Below, piece after piece: positions 1 through 12,295 of a DNA stretch of 64,000 bases. The stretch is from Neurospora crassa OR74A (Eukaryota > Ascomycota > Sordariomycetes > Sordariales > Sordariaceae): contig NC_026504.1 in the NCBI RefSeq assembly GCF_000182925.2, positions 4,898,001 through 4,962,000 of the forward strand, written 5' to 3'. Position numbers and translations under genes: made by a program. The notes beneath the pieces were generated by a model. It had not been told where the DNA came from. It saw only the letters and a program-made list of their open reading frames with translations, and searched no databases. Within the stretch, counting starts at the first letter, position 1. Every line of letters begins with the position of its first letter.

Positions 1-611
1 GGCGTACGATCGAGGGAGGTGGGTTCGAGGTGTGCTTCCATGGCTCCTGCGGGAAGCTGCAGGTGTGCAGCCTATGGATTTATATATCGTCGGCGATAGC
101 AGTGGCAGTGGTGATGATCGGCTAGACTATTGTGATGCCGCCCAATGGACTCGATGTTGGGCGTCGCTTGGATTGGGAGAAAACGGGGAACTGCACTTCT
201 TATTTGGTGGATGTCTAGACTAGACTGGACAGCTCCTCAAAGCAAATAAAGGATAAAAGAAAAAGGAAAGAAGATAGAGGTTAGAGCGATTGGGCCCCAA
301 TGGCTTTCAAGGTCCCAACTGAACTAAGCAATTGATAACCGCAAGTGTTTCGACGACGGGAGATGGGGATGTCAATCTGTCTTTGATCCTTTTCTTCTTC
401 CCTTTTCCCCCTCCCTCTAGCTCCAGATGGATGTTTCAGTTGTCATCCAAGCACAGCTCATAAGAACAACATGTAATCATCAAGAAAGCCATTGGTACAC
501 AACTGGACAAAGGTGGATAGCTTTGTGGCGACACGAGCAGAGACAACAGCTAGGTAGGTAGCCCAAGTTGGGATGATGCCCAAGCGTTGTTTGCGCGGGG
601 AGGGAGAAAGG

Positions 612-654
<43 letters not shown>
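612..654. repeat. Poly-A tract (43 nt)
   Basis: Uninterrupted run of 43 A, followed by a short GAAA-rich tail. Length in an assembly is often uncertain for such runs. Confidence 0.95.
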
Positions 655-656
<2 letters not shown>

Positions 657-1413
657 AAGAAAGCAAGAGGGAAAGGCGGCATGTGGGCAATTTCCATAAA
701 CGGACCCGGTAGTACCTACTAGTCCCAATTCTGAACGTCTACGTGTAAGTGCATCTGGATCCCACCATTAGTTCATTCCCTTACACCGGAGTTTTGGTAG
801 CTCATGGCAGAAAGGCTGGCACTTTCTCGGGTACTACATGGCCATCAACCGAATGAATGGTCGTTAGAATACACTTTTCATGCTACCTTTGGAAACTAGA
901 CTAACTCTCAGGCAATTTTGCATGGAGAAATTCCCAGGTAACTCTGGCTGATGTCTTTTCGACTTTTTTTTTTACCATCCCTCTCGAAATTCTGTGATGG
1001 CCTTTCCTGACTAAAGCGAGCCGTGTTGGACTGTCTAATTCGGTTATATTTACAGCCACTTCGTCGTCATAACTGGAGGTCCAGTCTCTTTCGTCATTGG
1101 CGTGCTTGGATAGACACAGGAAAAAAAAAACCTCTCTAGTGATCGACAATGATGGACACCAAAGAGCCCATTGCGCGTTGACTACTGGTACCAGAAGGTG
1201 GGTGTCATGCCAAACTAAACCCTTGCTGGCGCCCTATGATATACTGCGATAGCCGCAGAGAAAATCCAGAAGAACGCTGAAGGTGGGTGTCATTGCGAAC
1301 CGTATGCCGTGGTACCTCTATGGGTGGACGACCTGAGGTGGGTTCGATGGACGGGATGATGACGCCGCAGGCAACCTAGCATTTCGACGCTGAAGCGGAC
1401 AGGGGATGGTGAT

Positions 1414-1439
1414 GCTGTGCTGTGCTGTGCTGTGCTGTG
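1414..1439. repeat. GCTGT pentanucleotide repeat
   Basis: Five tandem copies of GCTGT in the region upstream of UTP21. Confidence 0.9.
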
Positions 1440-1874
1440 TTTCACAAGCAAGAGCTTTTTCGCCCAGTTGGCGGGGCAGATGGAGGTGTGGGGTTTACTG
1501 CAGTTTGGAACACAGTCTCGACTTCTGCGATGATGGGAAACGGTAATCCCGGTAACTGAAAGGCTGCAAAATGCGGCCGGGATCGCAGGAGGTTCCTACT
1601 ATGCAGTACACAGATACACAGTGCTGGATTTAAGCTCTGTGGGTCCTAGCCAGACGGTGGTCCCACATGCGTCCAGCTTTCATGCTACCCCACATGGCGA
1701 GGCAGACCAATCACATGAAGCTCCCACTTGCCTGCCCCAACCGACCCCAAACTGTGGCTGAAAATTTCTGGTCCACCGCGACAAGGCTACTATTATCGAA
1801 ATCTTCAAACTGCGACTTTCAACAAGGCTTTGCAACTGAAAGGCATTCGCAGACATCGTGGTAGTTGGCAGCAT

Positions 1875-4777
1875 ATGCCACTCGACGACATGATGCCGCA
1901 TTCCGATCGCGAAATCACATCCGCCAAGCGGCAGAAGCTCAATGCCTCTGTCGTCAAGTCCAAGGCGCCTCAGAAGAAGAAGAAGGGTTCCTCCATCTTT
2001 GCTCCCTTCAGAGTACGTCCCTAATAGCCGGTCGCATGAAGTCCTCAAACTAACACCAAACTCACCACTCATAGACTGTAGGCTTGGTATCTCCAACAAG
2101 CGTCCCCTTTACCTCCATCCCTCTCGGCAAGACCACCTTCCAGATCACTACCTCGGTCGGCCGCTCCCTCCAGACCTATGACCTAAAGAGAGGTCTCAAT
2201 CTCGTCTTCGTTACCCGCCCCCAGACTCCCGCCGACATTACCGCCACATATGCTTGGAAGGAAAAGGTATTCGCCGCTTGGGGTAACCCTCAAAATGGCG
2301 AGGCCCAAGGTATCTGGGTTTATCAGCGCGGAAAGAAGGTAGCCGAGCTTGAGCTGCCCGCCGACCTCAACCAGCCCATCAAGCAGATCCTCATCTTCGG
2401 TTCCTGGATTGTTGCATGCGCCCAAACCCGCCTCGAAGTATGGAAGTCGGCCACCCTCGAACACTACACGACCATCTTTTCCGTTGCCGCAAAGAAGGGC
2501 GACAACGAGCTCACTGGTGGCGTAGTCAACATGCCTACCTTCCTCAACAAGATCTTGGTCGGTCGCAAGGACGGTTGGGTAGAGATCTGGAACGTCAGCA
2601 CCGGCAAGCTCATCTACACCATCCTTCCGCCCTCTCCCGACGCTGGATCTGTCACCTGTATGGAGCCTACCCCGGCACTTTCGCTTCTCGCCATCGCCTA
2701 CTCGAACGGCCCTCTCGTCATCCACAACGTCCTTACCGACAAGGCCTCCCTCAAGTTGATGGCCGGATCCGAACACGCCCCCGTTACAAGCATCTCCTTC
2801 CGAACCGACGGTCAGGGTGCTGGTCAAGATGGTACAAAAGATGGCGTCATGGCTACCGCCACAAGCATTGGTGGAGATGTCACATTCTGGGATCTCAACA
2901 AGGGCGGCAGAGTGATGGGTGTACTCCGGAGCGCCCATAATCCCCCATCACACACCGACAAGACTGTGCGCGGAGGCATCAGCAAGGTTGAGTTCCTCCC
3001 AGGACAGCCCGTTATCATGACCAGTGGTTTGGACAACTCGCTCAAGTCCTGGATCTTCGACGAATCGCCCTTCTCGCCCGTCCCCCGTATCCTTCACATG
3101 CGCAGCGGCCATGCCGCCCCCGTCAACTGCCTGCAATTCTTGCCAACCGATTTCGATGGCGCCGAGGCCGGCAACAAGTGGCTTCTCAGTGGTGGCAAGG
3201 ACAGGAGTCTGTGGGGCTGGAGTTTGCGCCGCGATGGCCAGAGCTCTGAGCTCAGTCAGGGTGCTCTTCGCAAAAAGGCCAAGAAGGTGGGTATTCTTGC
3301 TAATACCGCCCTCGGCGGCCACGGCCCGACTACATCTTTGGACGACCTCAAGGCTCCCGAAATCACATGCATCGCCTCCTCGCTCAACCGCGATGGCGGC
3401 ATGGGCGCTATGCCCGGTAGGCAGGTCATCTGGGACAAGGGCAATGACAAGAGCAAGCCGACCAAGTCCGAGCTCGCTGCTATGACCGGCTGGGAAAGCG
3501 TAGTAACAGCTCATAAGAACGACCCCTGGGCTCGCACCTGGTTCTGGGGCCGCAAGCGTGCTGGTAGGTGGGCGTTCAAGACCGGAGATGGCGAAAATGT
3601 TTCTACCGTGGCTATCAGCCCTTGCGGCAGTTTCGCTCTTGTTGGCTCCGTTGGTGGTAGCTTAGACATGTTCAACCTCCAATCCGGCCGTCACAAGCAA
3701 CGCTTCCCCTCCCGACTCACTCCCGCCCAGATGCGCCAGTTGAAGATGCAGCAACTTAAGGCTCTCGACAAGGTGAGCCAGCTCGAGAAGCGCGCCTCCT
3801 CCAAGACCTCCTTTGCCCCCGGCTCGGGCAAGCACACCAAGTCCGTAACCGGCATCGTGGTCGACCCGCTAAACCGCTTCGTGATTTCCTGCTCTCTCGA
3901 CGGCACCGTCAAGTTCTGGGACTTTGTCACGGGCAACCTAGTCGACGAGATTGACTGGGCGCCCATGGTGCAGATCACGGGCTGTCGCTACCACGCCGGC
4001 AACGATCTCATCGCTTTCGCGTGCGACGACAATTCGATCCGCGTTGTCGACATCGAGACCAAGCAGACCATCAGAGAGTTCTGGGGCTGCCGCGACACCA
4101 TTAACGACTTCACCTTCTCCAACGACGGCCGGTGGATCGTGGCCGCCTCGCAGGACCGCGTCGTCCGCGTCTGGGACCTGCCGACGGCTCACCTCATCGA
4201 CGCCTTCCGGCTCGAGAAACCCTGCACCGCCATCGCCTTTTCCAACACGGGCGAATACCTCGCCGGCGCCACCGAGGGCGAGCTGGGCGTGCACATCTGG
4301 ACCAACAGAACGCTGTTCAGACACGTGCCGACCAGACAAATATCCGAGAAAGACATTGCCGAAATCTCGGCCGGACCTACCAGCTCAGGCGAGGGCGGTC
4401 AAGGTCTCATCGAGGCGGCCTTTGAGGATGAACAGGAGGACGAAGAAGATGAGGGCGTGTCTGCGCCGGTCCTCGATCAGCTCAGCGCCGACATGGTGAC
4501 GCTCAGTCTGGTGCCCAAAAGCAGGTGGCAGACGCTGCTGCACATTGACCTGATCAAGCAGCGCAACAAGCCCAAGGAGCCGCCCAAGGCGCCTGAGAAG
4601 GCGCCCTTCTTTTTGCCTTCGCTCCGGGATGGGACGACGAACCCACTGCTGTTGACGGAGGGCGAAAAGAAGGATGAGGAGGAGAGCCGAATTTCGAAAT
4701 TGACGCAACTCGAGACGACAAGGACGTATCAGACGTTTACGGCAAAGTTGTTGGAGGGTGCCGAGACGGGTGATTGT

Positions 4778-4836
<59 letters not shown>

Positions 4837-5253
4837 CCCTTTCTTTTATTACTTCCCTTTTTTCATCCGGTTTATTTTACTAACCATCACCGTTTGATAG
4901 ACACCCCCTTCATCACCCACCTCAAATCCCTCTCCCCCTCCACCGCCGATCTCGAACTCCGCTCCCTTTCCATCGGCGGCCTTGATCCGGAGTCTTCTGA
5001 AGATAGCAACGAACTCCTCCACTTCATCCGCGCCATGACGCAACGCCTCGCCCAACGCCGCGACTACGAGCTCACGCAAGCGTGGATGACGGTCTTTTTG
5101 CGACTGCACTTTGACGTGATTATGGAGAGCGAGACGCTGCTGAAGGAGTTGGGCAAGTGGAAGGAGCAGCAGGAAAGGGAAAAGAAGCGGTTGGATGATT
5201 TGGTGGGCTACTGTGGTGGTGTGGTTGGGTTCTTGAGGAGTCCTAGGACATAA
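1875..5253 (+). CDS. utp21: U3 snoRNP / SSU processome WD-repeat protein Utp21 (WDR36 family)
   Basis: Predicted 1063-residue protein from three exons: 1875-2012, 2075-4775, 4901-5253. Introns of 62 and 125 nt have donors GTACGT and GTAAGG, CTAAC branch points and TAG acceptors, and the frame closes across both. Family role: Utp21 is in the UTP-B complex of the nucleolar small-subunit processome that cleaves pre-18S rRNA. The sequence shows a Lys-rich N-terminus, then the family block IFAPFRTVG spanning the first junction, WD repeats over roughly residues 50-760, an acidic patch near 835, and the C-terminal Utp21 domain from about 850 (PKSRWQTLLHIDLIKQRNKP, then LKSLSPSTADLELRSL across the last junction). 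The first in-frame ATG is 1875; ATGs at 1890 and 1893 are alternative starts. Intron 2 carries a 55-nt poly-T run. Confidence 0.93.
4782..4836. repeat. Poly-T tract (55 nt) inside UTP21 intron 2
   Basis: Starts six bases after the 5' splice site (GT at 4776-4777) and ends about 45 nt before the CTAAC branch point. It accounts for nearly half of the 125-nt intron. Confidence 0.95.
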
Positions 5254-6795
5254 CCATAGACATGGGTCCAGCTTAGTCTAGATGAGGGATGGGAAAGGAG
5301 GGAAGGAAAAGGGAAGGGAAAGGGAAAGGGGAAGGGAAAGGGAAGGCTTGCATGATGGCTACCTATGAGCGAGTGAGTAGCTGTAAAAGTCGGTTGGGAT
5401 TGTGGAACATATGATATGAGCGAATCCGATCTATTTTTGATAGTATTTACATTATGGGTCTTTTTTTTTTTTTTTTTTTCTTTTAAACAACTAGCCCATG
5501 TTTATCTCTTATTTGCTAGGATGGATGGATGGATGGCTGGATGAATGGGAAAAATTGGGATAGATAAAAAGTGTTATCGACGTATACCTAACCAATACCA
5601 GTACATCTATCTCTCTTGTCATGTCACGTCAACTGAATCTACTATGGTACTTCCTAACTTCCTCGTCTGAATTTGTAAAACGGTTCGGTTCCCTATGAAA
5701 GGTATGGTACCTAGATAAACGCATTGCGCGATTAGAATTGTTATGTATATATTGTTGTTGTTGTTATTCATTATAAAGCTGAGTGAGTGGTTAGGTCTGT
5801 CTGTCTGTCTGTTTGTACGAGTCCCACCACCGATGTTTCGATATCAAACCAGATGAAATACACGTATCGGGATGGTTACCGACTGGATGCAAGACATTTA
5901 TTGCGCTTGATGAAGTAAGTAACTTAAGTAAGATACTCTCGTCGATCGAGTTATCGATCGGCTATGAGTTACGTTAGATACTTACGTGGTGCTTGGTAAA
6001 TGGTAGTACGGCTGGGTCCCTTTTTTTTTTTTTTTTTTTTTTCCTCATTTCAGGTAGTCAATAAATAACAGAAGTTTCTCATCCTCCCTCGTTTTGTCTC
6101 AATTATCTCGAGACCTTCTGGAGGTCGTTGTCTCTATGTTTTCAGTTTTGCCGACCGTCACCAGAACCGACCGCGTAACATCGGATAGGTAGTTTGTGGT
6201 ATCACGGGATGATGCCAGGCAAAGTTAGGAAATAATTCAACGACAGTATAAGACATAGACTATGCTAGAAATGCTAAATACGCAAATTCAAAGATAAATT
6301 GCTGTTACTATAGCTGCCAATCAGTGTGTCTGTGATTTGTTTTGATTTATATGTATGGGGGGAAAACTTATTATGACTTCGAGTTCAGTAGTGCGTGATG
6401 ACTTGTAATAAAGACAAAATTTCTCCCACCACCCAGCATCATCATCACCCCACCTCTCACAGAAGCTCCCTTCACTTCCACCCACTTCCTTCTTCCGTCG
6501 CTGACCCCTCTTATGACAACCAAGCAAACACGCAAAATACTTACACACAAAAGAAGGAGAGAGAGAACGTTGGGGCAAAGAAGAACAGCTGCATGCAGCA
6601 GCTGTAACTTCAAAGAACCTGATCTTTTCTCAATGCCCGCAGCCTTCTCACCTTGCAATTACCACTCGCCAAAACACCAAATACACTACCGATTCCACTG
6701 AATCGCTCGACTCTCCTTGCCTCAGTTATGGACAGACTCTCCTCAGAGTTCAGCGTCGTCAATGGCCCATCACCGGTCGATGAGGAATCCTAATC
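5254..6795. other. Convergent intergenic region (UTP21 and BBC1 3' ends)
   Basis: No gene seen. It should hold both 3' UTRs and polyadenylation regions. Simple repeats are frequent: a G-run cluster at 5311-5342, T runs at 5461-5479 and 6021-6042, GGAT repeats near 5519-5537, GTT near 5752 and GTCT near 5798. Confidence 0.7.
5311..5342 (+). repeat. G-tract cluster with G-quadruplex potential
   Basis: Six runs of three or four G, separated by two or three A, about 60 nt after the UTP21 stop codon on the sense strand. The pattern satisfies the G3+N1-7 quadruplex rule several times over. Confidence 0.85.
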
Positions 6796-9176
6796 CTAGT
6801 TCCCTCCCTCCCAGCCGACCCAGCTCCTGGGCATGACTCTCCAAATCTTGACCTCACCACTCCTCAGATCATCAAGCTTGAAGCTCTCGACCTTGACCTT
6901 CTTGCTCTCTCTACCCTGCTCCCACACTCTGACCTTCTTCTTGGTGCCATCCCACTCGGCCACGATACCGACGTGGTCTGGCTTACCAACCTCCATGGTA
7001 TACTTGGCATGCATGGCGCCGTGCTTGCCCTGGAACTTGGCGTTTCTGACGGAGATGATGTCGCCGGGGCGGATCTCGTCGTTCTGAGTAGTGCTCGCGT
7101 TGGCCAGGTTGGAGTACACCAGGGCGCCATAGGCGCGCGTGCCGACGGGCAGGAGGGCGTCCTTGAAGGGACGGAGGAGCTCGTAGATCAGTGCTTGGGG
7201 AGTACCGTCACCGACGACGGTTTCCTTCTTACCGGACACGGCCTCGCTGATAGCCCGTCCGAAGCGCTCGTAGCTCTGCTCAAGCTGGTCTTGACGCAGG
7301 GTGCGGGGAGGGGGTTCGTGGCGCTGCTCAAGTTCGACGTCGGACGGGTCTTGAGAGTTGAAGCGAACGGTGATCACGGTCTGGGAGTAATCCTGGAACA
7401 AGACGTAGATGTCCCGGGTGACAATAGTCTTACCAGAGTGGGGGTCAGACGCGGTAGACTCCTCAGACTCAAAGAGGATGTCCTTGCGTCCGTGAAGAGG
7501 TGGGGGGAGGCTCTTGGGCTGTAGCCACCAAGTCGACTGGCTGGCCAGGTCGATGTCGTTAGCAACGAAGCCTGATTCCATTGATGGCCGCGTCAAATCT
7601 ACAGACCGCCGCAAATTTGAACGCGAGGTATCCATCGACTGCCGGGTCGACGGGCGGCCACTACCGGGCGGCGCCAGGGGAGGAGCCCTTGGATTTTGAG
7701 GGGTCCCGTGGAAAGGGGTCTCAGGAGAGTATGGCTCAGACGGAGGCGAATTAGGCAAAGGGAAGGACGGTATCGACGATGATCCGTGAGTCGGCGAAGA
7801 ATAGTTGTAAGGGTCGAAGTCTCCTTCCCCGTATCGAGGCATCTCTTGCGTCGGAGGAGGCGGAGGGGCCGCGCGTGGCACGTCGACAGACTTGCGGCTT
7901 TCTAGTGGAGACATGAGTGGAACAGGAGGGGGACCGGCTCTCGGTGGTGATGTCGGGGGAAGAGGAGGTGGGCGGGACATGGGCGAGCGTGGCGACGCGG
8001 GCCCGTCAAAACTCGTATCACGTTGATGAGACTTCAGCGCATCCTTATGAGGAACAGAGGAAGCAATGTCCGTATCGTAATCCCCTTCGTACTCGGTAAT
8101 CTCTTCTTCCACTTCTTCATTGTCATGCCCCCTTCCAGGAGACAAATGCTGGCGTTGATGGAAAGTATCCGTAGTCGGTGTTCTTGGTGGCGCTGCCGGG
8201 GGAGGCGGAGGAGGAGCCCGGCTCACCGGGACCATACCGGGAATCGGAGGAGGCAAGCGACTTTCACGCTGGGCTGACGGTGAAGCAGGGGGCAGCGGAG
8301 GGGACCGGGGTGATGCCTCGTAGTACGACTGGCGTCTGCCGTGTGAGGCACCAGGCGAGGTTGGGGGTGACACCGGGGGAGGAGGCATCTGCGGTGTCGG
8401 CGGAGCAAGAGCCGGAAGGGGCGGCGGCGGAGCCCGAGCTGTATGCGATGTCTCAGCAACGCGCGGAGTATCAGACTCCTCCTGGGGCCTTTCCGAAAGC
8501 TCGTCATCCGATGCAGAGCCTTCACTGGGCGAATTTGTGGCCGATGCAGTCGGGGGCGGGGGAGGCGGACGGGCTGAACTCAAGTTAGTAAGTCATTTAC
8601 AGTTATCATCACCGGAGAACTTTACCTTCGGTAGGAACGGGGGGAGGAGCCGGTCTTCCACCAGGAACAGGAGGCGGTACCCCGGGGTCCCTCGAAGGCA
8701 CTATCATTCGAGTTAGTATCGTGGCGGCAAAGGCTGCCAAGTGTCTCTGAGACTTACAAGACGGAGGAGGTGCCTGATACGGTGTTGGCGCCTCACTTTC
8801 CTCTTCTTCCTCTTCCTCCTCTTCAGACACCGGCTGTTCCGGTTCGGCCTGCTGAGGAGGACGAGTGGGCGGCGGTGGCGCATGCGAGGGCGAACGGGGC
8901 TCCTCGACTTCGGGGGAACGCACGGGTTCCGGTGCCCGGGACATACCAGGGAGAGCCATCATGGTTGGAATAGGAGGCGCACGCTGGACCGGGGAAGTGG
9001 GCTGTTCTTCAGATTCCTCCACCTTCTCAGGAACAGGCTTCTTCTTCTTGGGCAGCATAGGAGGCGGGCCGCCGAAGAGGGAGATGCCAGGCATTCCGGG
9101 CAAACCCATGCCGCCAGACATCTTGGCCATTCTAGCACGCAATTCCTCCCTACGCCGGATCTCCGGGTCAACCTCT

Positions 9177-9208
<32 letters not shown>

Positions 9209-10507
9209 GTCTTCTTCGTCCTCTTCCTGCGCAAGCTTGGCATCTTCCTGCTTGGCGGCAGTAGCAACATGCTTGTGCTCTTCAACCTCCTCCTTTTCAG
9301 TCAGATCTTCTTGCCCCTCCGTTGTCTCACCGGCGCCAGACAAGTCGGCCTCGTTGCCATCATTGGGCTCGACACCAAAGTTCGACTTGCGCCTGGGCGC
9401 TGGCGCGCGTGGGTGGAGGGCCTCATCCACCGACTTTCTTACAGTTTCTTCGGTGTCCTGTCTTTCGAGGGGTACCGCGGCGGATTCGGCCTCCTCGGCG
9501 GCTTCGTGGGTCTCAACCTTTTTCTTGACGGGCTTCTTGGGCTTTTCCTTCTTGGCCTCATGTCGAGCAGCCGTCTCCATCTGCTGCTTCTGCAGGAGGG
9601 CCAGGCGCTCCTTGAGACTCAGCGGCTTCGGCTGTTCCTCCTCACCTTCTCCCTCGTTCGAGGCCGAGGCAGAGGCAGGGACGAGACCTGCTTTGGCAGC
9701 ATTCTCTTGGGCTTGAGCCTCTTGTTCCCTGATCTCCGGATCTTCGTCACGGCGATAGATCTTGGCAACGGGGGCTTGCTGGGGAGGAGGAATGTAAGCG
9801 TTCCTACTGGGAGGAGGCGCAACAAAGGGCTTCTTGATGAAGTTGGCGCCAGAGCTCAGACCGGTAGGCTTAAAGGGGGCAGGGGGAGGGGCCGCAGCTT
9901 TGTTGAAGGCAGCAATGCGATCCTTGAAGCTCGAGGGTTTCTCTGCGACGGGGGGAGGGCCGCTGGGCTTGGATGGCTGCTGCTGCTGTTGTTGTTGTTG
10001 TTGTTGTTGTGTAGGGGCGGGCTTGGGAGGTGGAGACGTCACTCTCGGGGCTTCGGCAGGCGGCGGAACTGCCTGCGGAACTGGCGGCGGAGGGGCAGAT
10101 GCCTGCGGGGGCGGCGCGGGCTTGGGGACCGGGGGTTCGGCAGCTGGTACAGGTACAGGCGGAGGGGCGGAAGCAACAGGAGGAGGTGATGGCGAGCGCA
10201 CGGGTTCAGGAGCAGGCGCAGGCTCCGGGGAGACTGCTTGCTCGGGAGCGGCGACATGCTCAGGCTCCTGCTTGGCAGCACGGGTTGGTCTTGTTGGGCG
10301 GGGCGGAGCTTGGGGTTCGTAGCGTTCGACGAAGTTGCGAGGGAAGATGCCCTCTTGCTTGACACCGGCCTCGTCGACGTATTCTCCGCCATACCAATCG
10401 GCGTCCTCCTCATCGGTCACGGTGATGATCTGACCGGCGGGGAAGTTGAGATCGTCCTCGTGGCCCGAGGCGTACTCGAAGATGGCCTTGACTTTGAACA
10501 AAGACAT
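6796..10507 (-). CDS. bbc1: SH3-domain actin-patch protein, Bbc1/Mti1-like
   Basis: Predicted 1200-residue protein from exons 10507-8758, 8700-8626 and 8573-6796. Introns of 57 and 52 nt have GTAAGT/GTAAAG donors, CTAAC branch points and TAG/CAG acceptors. Family role: Bbc1 binds type I myosin and Las17/WASP at cortical actin patches and restrains endocytic actin assembly. An N-terminal SH3 domain (about residues 4-66: AIFEYASG, DWYGG, FPRNFVERYEP) is followed by about 850 residues of Pro-rich, acidic and Gln-rich low complexity, including an 11-residue polyQ and a long Glu run. The conserved C-terminal globular domain starts near residue 950 (STWWLQPKSLPPPL, PFKDALLPVGTRAYGALVY, HVGIVAEWDG). 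The 57-nt first intron has no in-frame stop, so retention would add 19 residues. Antisense open frames over the gene are composition shadows. Confidence 0.9.
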
Positions 10508-10622
10508 GATGATTCTGCAGTTGGGAAATCAACCCAAGCGGTCGGAGTGTCGTTTGTGTCGAAGTCAAGGTAAGATCGGAAGGGAGTTGCGTGAGTGGGT
10601 GCGGGGCGGTCCCTGCGCAGGA

Positions 10623-10670
<48 letters not shown>

Positions 10671-12295
10671 GGAATGTATGAAGCTGCAAACAGCGTCAGG
10701 TAGCACGAGTATTAGTCAAGTTGGTGGGAGCAAAACGGGATGGTAGATGTTAGATGATGTAAGAGTTGTCTTGTTGAAGCGCGGATGGACGGCGACAAAG
10801 CGAAGCCCATGTGTTGGATGGAGATTCGGTTGCCGGAGACCCGCCACTTTTGATGAAGAAGCTTGGAGTGGAAGTTGAAGAGAGAATCGGGGATGGTTTC
10901 GGAGTCTTGTTGCAGTGAATCAGGCCCTGAACGGGAGCGGGATAGGTGACGCGGGGGGGAAGAAGCACCTCCCTCACCTCGAGCGGAAGCAGCAGTGACA
11001 GACAGCACAAGTGGCAGCATGCCCGACGGGGGGGAGCACCGGCACCTCTCTCGCTGGGTTGGACAGTGCTACTACAGTACCTAGACGTACCTAGGTAGGT
11101 TATAGCCACAACTGCAGATCGACTGGACCGTCCCTGCTGTCGCACTGGGGGGGCAGCATCAAGTGTGTTCCAGGTTTCCCGGCACTTCAACAGTGTTACT
11201 GCGCTGCCATGTTTACTACGCTACCTACTTTCGTCCGTCTTCTTCTCTTCGATGGTCACCCAAAGTCATATGAGCCCCTCTCGTATAAGAGATCTTGATG
11301 AGATGCTCCAAGGTTTCTCTGCTTTGCGGTCTTGTGACCGAGGATGCAATGCCGCAATGTGTTCAACGTACTTGGACAGTCAAGGTGAGATAGGATAGGC
11401 TGATCTCACTACCTCAACACAGCCGCTCCAGCTTCTTCGACGTCAGCACTTGTTAGTGTACACTACTGACTATCCAAGTACAGTATGGGGCAATTTATGC
11501 ACACTTTAACTCGACACTACAGTAGTGTACATCCTCTTTCAATTACCCCCGACATTGCGGGAAAGGAATGGATGTGTTGAGGCCGAGCATGATGAACCAA
11601 GTAGTATAGAAACAGGAGGTTCGAGATGCACACATGGGATGCACATTAGTACGGAAAGAGCTGGGATCATGGCTTAGACCAATGCGATGGATGATGCAAC
11701 CTGTATCAATAATCTATGTTTTCCCGTTGTTAGCGTTCATTTCTTTGCTGTGTAACATGTGAACCCCCCAAAGAGGGAGATGAAACCGCAGGCCATGTGC
11801 TTAGTTCCAAACATCACTTTTCATCTTGTCAATGCCGGGAAACACAGGCAATGCTTGAGCTTCCCCATCGTCCATCATCTTCGTGAAGCCACCGTATCCT
11901 TCTTCATGGGAGAACAAGAGAGCACTGCCCTCCCCGATGCTAGGTAGGCATGAGACATGGGTTGCTCCGCCTTTTCTGAGCTCTTCTGTGGAGGCAGCTC
12001 AAGATTACGCGTGGGGCTCATTTAGGTACTTACCTTACCGACCTTTACTGTATTGCCTGCCGGGACATGACCTTTGTGTGATTTATCTTATCGGCCATTC
12101 CATCACCGCATGGAAGCTTTTGGATGTTTTCAAACAAAACTAACGACTTGAACATTGCCTCACAGGACCATCAGCAACAACGAAACAGCTTCGTTGCGAC
12201 CGAAGCCATAAAAACTCTCCACCGACCTCCCAACCCGTTTCAAACCTTGCCGACGCCATCCAGTAAATATCACACCACCTAAACACCAACCCAAA
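10508..12295. other. Divergent promoter region between BBC1 and the RTR1-like gene
   Basis: 1.8 kb without a supportable gene. The BBC1-proximal end holds a 14-copy CAG repeat. A TACCTAGGTA-type palindrome lies at about 11088-11100. Short open frames show no domain character. Confidence 0.65.
10625..10666. repeat. (CAG)14 trinucleotide repeat
   Basis: Fourteen perfect CAG copies, 118 nt upstream of the BBC1 start. On the BBC1 strand they read as CTG, so they would lie in the promoter or a CUG-bearing 5' leader. Confidence 0.95.

Larger units (their letters stand above)
1..1874. other. Intergenic / upstream region of UTP21
   Basis: No convincing coding sequence is visible. Short open frames here lack recognisable motifs and codon character. 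The stretch holds a 43-nt poly-A run, a five-copy GCTGT repeat and the presumed promoter and leader of UTP21. The left edge may include the flank of a gene outside the window. Confidence 0.6.

Noticed and set aside
8741-10189. Long antisense frame (about 480 codons) on the plus strand over bbc1
   Set aside because: It mirrors the Pro/Glu/Ala-rich codons of bbc1 and gives a Leu/Arg/Gly-rich product with no domain. bbc1 itself has an SH3 domain and a conserved C-terminus.
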